Position numbers and translations under genes: made by a program
NCBI GenBank assembly: GCA_003427395.1
Contig: BFEA01000417.1
Location: 924,489-945,442, forward strand
From: Chara braunii
Taxonomy: Eukaryota > Streptophyta > Charophyceae > Charales > Characeae
DNA length: 20,954 bases
Direction: 5' to 3'
The notes under the pieces: generated by a model
Told to the model about the DNA's origin: nothing
Seen by the model: the letters and a program-made list of their open reading frames with translations, nothing else
The model's database searches: none
Shown here: in pieces, positions 18,536-20,954 of the stretch
Layout of the letters: every line of letters starts with the position of its first letter
How positions within the stretch are numbered: the first letter of the stretch is position 1

Positions 18536-18673
18536 AGAGAGAGAGAGAGTGTCAGCGGCGTGTCTGGAGTGTATTTTTTGGCTGCGACAGACCTTTCTTT
18601 GTTTCGTGGATGTTTTGCTGGCTTGTGATGGGGTGTCAACCGACAGCCTGTAGAGTTTTCCATCTGGTGTGGA

Positions 18674-18719
18674 TGAGTGATAGTCTACTTTGATTTTGGT
18701 TAAGGTAGATTATCATTTA
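18674..18719 (+). ncRNA. 18-bp RNA hairpin upstream of the ribozyme
   Basis: Left arm 18674-18691 pairs with right arm 18702-18719 over 18 consecutive positions, closing a 10-base loop. Four pairs are G.U on the plus strand (they would be A.C mismatches on the minus strand), which points to a plus-strand RNA, the same strand as the hammerhead. Confidence 0.65.
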
Positions 18720-18753
18720 CAGTGTAATCAGTGAGGGGATTCTGTAGACTGTT

Positions 18754-18813
18754 GAGGGTTCAGCCTCCTGATGAGTCGGTGAAACTCCAACGAAACAGTT
18801 TGTCACAACCCTT
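18754..18813 (+). ncRNA. Type I hammerhead ribozyme motif
   Basis: A self-cleaving RNA core. CTGATGA is at 18768-18774. Stem II is GTCGG/CCAAC (18775-18779 with 18787-18791) with a 7-base loop and one C.A mismatch, which a CpG decay (CCGAC to CCAAC) explains. GAAA follows at 18792-18795. Stem III is three pairs, ACA/TGT (18795-18797 with 18801-18803), loop GTT, then C at 18804; cleavage is expected after it. Distal stem I pairs GAGGGTT (18754-18760) with AACCCTT (18807-18813), including one G.U. The weak point is the core-proximal part of stem I, where seven bases face two (18761-18767 against 18805-18806). Short stem III hammerheads of this type are known to act as dimers. Confidence 0.7.
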
Positions 18814-18871
18814 CGTTTGTTGTCTTCTTCTCTCTCTCTGCCTACGGTTTACCGGGCAGTTCTGTTTGTGA

Positions 18872-18894
18872 CGATATATATATATATATATATA
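18872..18894. repeat. CGA(TA)n microsatellite, right copy
   Basis: CGA followed by ten TA units, identical to the first 23 bases of the left tract at 18468. It closes the hammerhead-bearing segment. Confidence 0.9.
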
Positions 18895-18907
18895 AGGGTA
18901 GATAATA

Positions 18908-18923
18908 CGAAATGATCATTTCG
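18908..18923. repeat. 16-base perfect palindrome
   Basis: CGAAATGATCATTTCG is a perfect inverted repeat. It shares the 12-base core AAATGATCATTT with a second palindrome at 19156-19171. Confidence 0.85.
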
Positions 18924-19037
18924 CACAATCACCGTGACTGTGAGACTCCCTTCAACCATATATATAATTGATCGCAGGAAGTCCGATTCAAAGTCTGAAC
19001 CACAAATATACCCGCAATCACATCAAAGATCCAACAA

Positions 19038-19066
19038 GAAGTTAACCACTACACGAGGTTAACTTC
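19038..19066. repeat. 10-bp perfect hairpin
   Basis: GAAGTTAACC (19038-19047) pairs with GGTTAACTTC (19057-19066) around the loop ACTACACGA. No protein-coding context. Confidence 0.75.
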
Positions 19067-19155
19067 AACCACTCTCTGCCCTCATACCCCTCGCTTTAGC
19101 CATACAAGCCGCAACCTTTGTCAAACCTTCCATAATAAAATACTTAGTGCCTTTG

Positions 19156-19171
19156 TTAAATGATCATTTAA
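19156..19171. repeat. 16-base perfect palindrome, second with shared core
   Basis: TTAAATGATCATTTAA is a perfect inverted repeat with the same AAATGATCATTT core as 18908-18923. The flanks differ but remain self-complementary. Confidence 0.85.
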
Positions 19172-19484
19172 TAAAATCCAGATGAAAACCCAAACGAAAC
19201 AATTCTAACCACAGGGCTAAAGCCTTTAGGTTGAGTAGAGACAGTGAATTGGAGCTGAATCGTAAACCGACGAATCGACAACCGACCTGTTATCAGTAAT
19301 AGCAAAAGATGATTCTCGTGGAATCAAGCTGAAACCAGTCCAATCCTGAATCGAAATGTTCATCGAGAACATGTAACACATCTCTAACCAAGCTTATAAG
19401 GGTGTGGAGAATGAACCCTCATATCACATTCTCACTCAAACTCTTCCTAAGTCCAAGTCTACCTCTAAGCGAGTGTCCAAAGAA
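19172..19484. other. Unassigned AT-rich DNA
   Basis: No gene recognised. Small self-complementary strings occur (CTAAAG-c-CTTTAG near 19215 and ATGTTC/GAACAT near 19360), in keeping with the structured DNA on both sides. Confidence 0.5.
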
Positions 19485-20130
19485 AGTAAGAAATTTGACA
19501 GCATCTTCCCTACTCAGGGTGAATCGCCAAAATATATATTTTTTTACAATATAATCTAACTCCTCTAAATTAAGAAAATTACGGCAGCGCTTCCCTTAAG
19601 AAAATTACCTTTTAATAATTTATATTCGCTCAAATATGAAAACTAAAATGATTTCCAATATTAGAAAGTTAAATTTTGTCTAATTCCTTGAATTAGTGAA
19701 AATTTAGGCAGCATCTCCTCGAGAGAAGTAAGTTTCTCAAATTTATACTAAGTCAGATAAGAAGTCCAAGTGAAACTGTGGGTTCCTTTTAAGACAAAAT
19801 TTTAATCAACTCCTTGGATTCACAGAAATTTCGGCAGCACTTCCCCTACAGAAGTGTCATTCAAAAATTCATACAAAGCTAAATACAGAATCTGAAATGA
19901 TTCCGACTTTTCAAAGTCAAATTTTGTCTAACTTCCTGAATTTAGCAAAAATTCGGGCAACACTTCCCCTAGAAAGGAGGACTTTCCATATTTCTACTAA
20001 GCCAGATATAAAACTTAGACAAAAGAACTTTGAAAACCAGAATTTAACTTACTTTTTGATTTTGTAGAAATTTCGGCAGGGCTTTTCGTAGAGAAAGTAG
20101 CTTTCCAAAATTCATATAAAATTAAGTACA
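19485..20130. repeat. Tandem repeat, about six diverged copies, GGCAG motif
   Basis: A motif of the form AAATTTCGGCAGCACTTCCCCT recurs in diverged form, with its GGCAG-equivalent core at 19497, 19583, 19707, 19833, 19956 and 20075. Spacings are 86, 124, 126, 123 and 119 bases. Between cores the copies share ordered blocks: a CTTTCC-like string, a TTYATACTAAG-like string, then AAATGATTCC and AAATTTTGTCTAACT-like strings. In several copies the bases after GGCAG can fold (CACTTC/GAAGTG at 19839-19857 is clearest). It is non-coding by appearance; period and order support a tandem array. Confidence 0.75.
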
Positions 20131-20411
20131 ATAAATGATTCCAGAAAATGTGAAAATTGACCTAAGTAAAAAAAATGTTAGCTTAGAAAATGCAGGAATT
20201 GAATTAACTCATATAGCTCTAGCACGCGGCAAACAACTAACCCAACTACCTATTAAACTGAAACTCAAACTAAGTAAAACTCTCACTCAACCACATGCAA
20301 ATCCATACCACAATGGTAAGTACTCTTACTCAGTCTCAAGGTTAAACCTTATCAACAATAGTTCATAGTTTCTCAATGATTTATCCTTTATACCCAGCTT
20401 ACATAAGGCGT
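20131..20411. other. Spacer between the two repeat arrays
   Basis: AT-rich DNA without recognised genes. A 77-codon plus-strand frame (20135-20368) is Lys/Leu/Asn-rich, as expected from AT-rich sequence, and I do not call it a gene. Confidence 0.5.
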
Positions 20412-20920
20412 AAAGCTAGACCATTTAATTTAGAAACAAAGTCTAGCTCAACCATTGAATATACATAAACACATGGCACTACTACTTTTCTCTTCTTTGG
20501 GCATATGACTAGGCCAGTCAACTTAGAAACAAAGCCTAGTCGCCCTCGACTGTTGAAGTAGTCAAGTTATATTCACCTTTCTGCTCTTATTTTTTTAAGG
20601 TAGTATAGGACTAAACCATTTAACTTAGAAACAAAGTTCAGCCTGCCCCATCTTACCAACAATTAATGTTCTTAATTGATATTTTCTTCATTGTGATAAA
20701 CTGTAGTCAGACCATTCAACTTAAAAACAAAGTTTGACTAGCTTGTTTATAAGTAAAATAATAATAAAGTATAAATAAAGTTATCCCTTGGTTCCAACAT
20801 GTGCGTGACTCCAGACCAAATCATTCAACTTAGAAACAAAGTTTAGTCCTTCACCTGATTTCCCTCAAAATAAACAAAAAAAAGTTTGAGTCGTCCAACT
20901 TAGGAACAAAGCTCAAACTC
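20412..20920. repeat. Array of six hairpins with conserved 19-base loop and covarying stems
   Basis: Six units share the loop CATTYAACTTAGAAACAAA with few changes. Loops are at 20422-20440, 20515-20533, 20617-20635, 20713-20731, 20822-20840 and 20892-20910. Stems of 8-9 positions flank each loop and differ in sequence between units while staying complementary: AGCTAGAC/GTCTAGCT, GACTAGGC/GCCTAGTC, GACTAAAC/GTTCAGCC (two mismatches), TAGTCAGAC/GTTTGACTA, GACCAAAT/GTTTAGTC (one mismatch), AGTTTGAGT/GCTCAAACT. Unit spacing is 70-109 bases. Spacers are unlike each other except for short TCAAC/GTTGA-type strings. I know no named family for it. Confidence 0.8.
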
Positions 20921-20954
20921 TCTTTCTCAAAAACAATAGAGAAACATAAGGAGA

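Larger units (their letters stand above)
18533..18871 (+). mobile_element. Hammerhead-bearing segment between TA tracts (Penelope-like or retrozyme-like fragment)
   Basis: A 339-base segment flanked on both sides by CGA(TA)n. It contains an 18-bp RNA-type hairpin and a hammerhead core on the plus strand. Type I hammerheads with a very short stem III are known from the terminal repeats of Penelope-like elements and from plant retrozymes. No RT or GIY-YIG coding sequence is seen here, so this would be a solo terminal repeat, a truncated copy, or a non-autonomous retrozyme-like unit. The classification is inference from the ribozyme. Confidence 0.5.

Noticed and set aside
20135-20368. 77-codon plus-strand frame
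   Set aside because: AT-rich composition explains it; no motif, and it lies between non-coding repeat arrays.
20412-20920. CRISPR array
   Set aside because: The repeated unit is a loop with variable pairing arms, unit spacing varies from 70 to 109 bases, and the setting is eukaryotic.

Overview
The window looks like repeat-rich nuclear DNA from a eukaryote. It has long (GA)n, (TC)n, (GC)n, (CA)n and (TA)n microsatellites, a 175-base assembly gap, a multi-ORF Ty3/Gypsy retrotransposon, a decayed LINE and several structured tandem repeats. No intact host gene was recognised. Nothing looks prokaryotic. My guess is a large plant-lineage genome (charophyte alga or bryophyte-like), because retroelement lesions fall in CG and CHG contexts. 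This is inference and low confidence.

Layout. 1-985: microsatellite, palindromes, a short tandem duplication and a degenerate tRNA-like sequence (772-848). 986-8617, minus strand: a Ty3/Gypsy-type element, read from high to low coordinates: an upstream ORF of unknown function (8617-8078), gag (7838-6660, broken), protease (about 6160-5491), reverse transcriptase (5530-3971), RNase H (3970-3482), a separate integrase ORF with an N-terminal PHD-type zinc finger (3408-1678), and a further unknown ORF (1681-986) whose ATG overlaps the integrase stop as ATGA. Gag to RNase H carries frameshifts and stop codons. The integrase and both flanking ORFs are open. I could not find the LTRs. 8620-14560: mostly unassigned DNA with microsatellites, the gap, inverted repeats and two short coding-like remnants. 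About 14570-18260, minus strand: a decayed L1-type LINE with recognisable endonuclease motifs and low-complexity ORF1-like sequence, but no recognised reverse transcriptase. 18468-18894: a 339-base segment between two CGA(TA)n tracts, holding an 18-bp RNA-type hairpin and a type I hammerhead ribozyme core on the plus strand, as known from Penelope-like elements and retrozymes. 18900-20954: AT-rich DNA with two 16-bp palindromes sharing a core, six diverged copies of a mostly 119-126-base repeat with a GGCAG motif, then six hairpins with a near-constant 19-base loop and stems that change on both sides together.

The most unusual points are the PHD-integrase ORF with its ATGA-coupled downstream ORF, the hammerhead segment set between TA tracts, and the covarying hairpin array. 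The parts do not form one pathway. They are layers of mobile and repetitive DNA.
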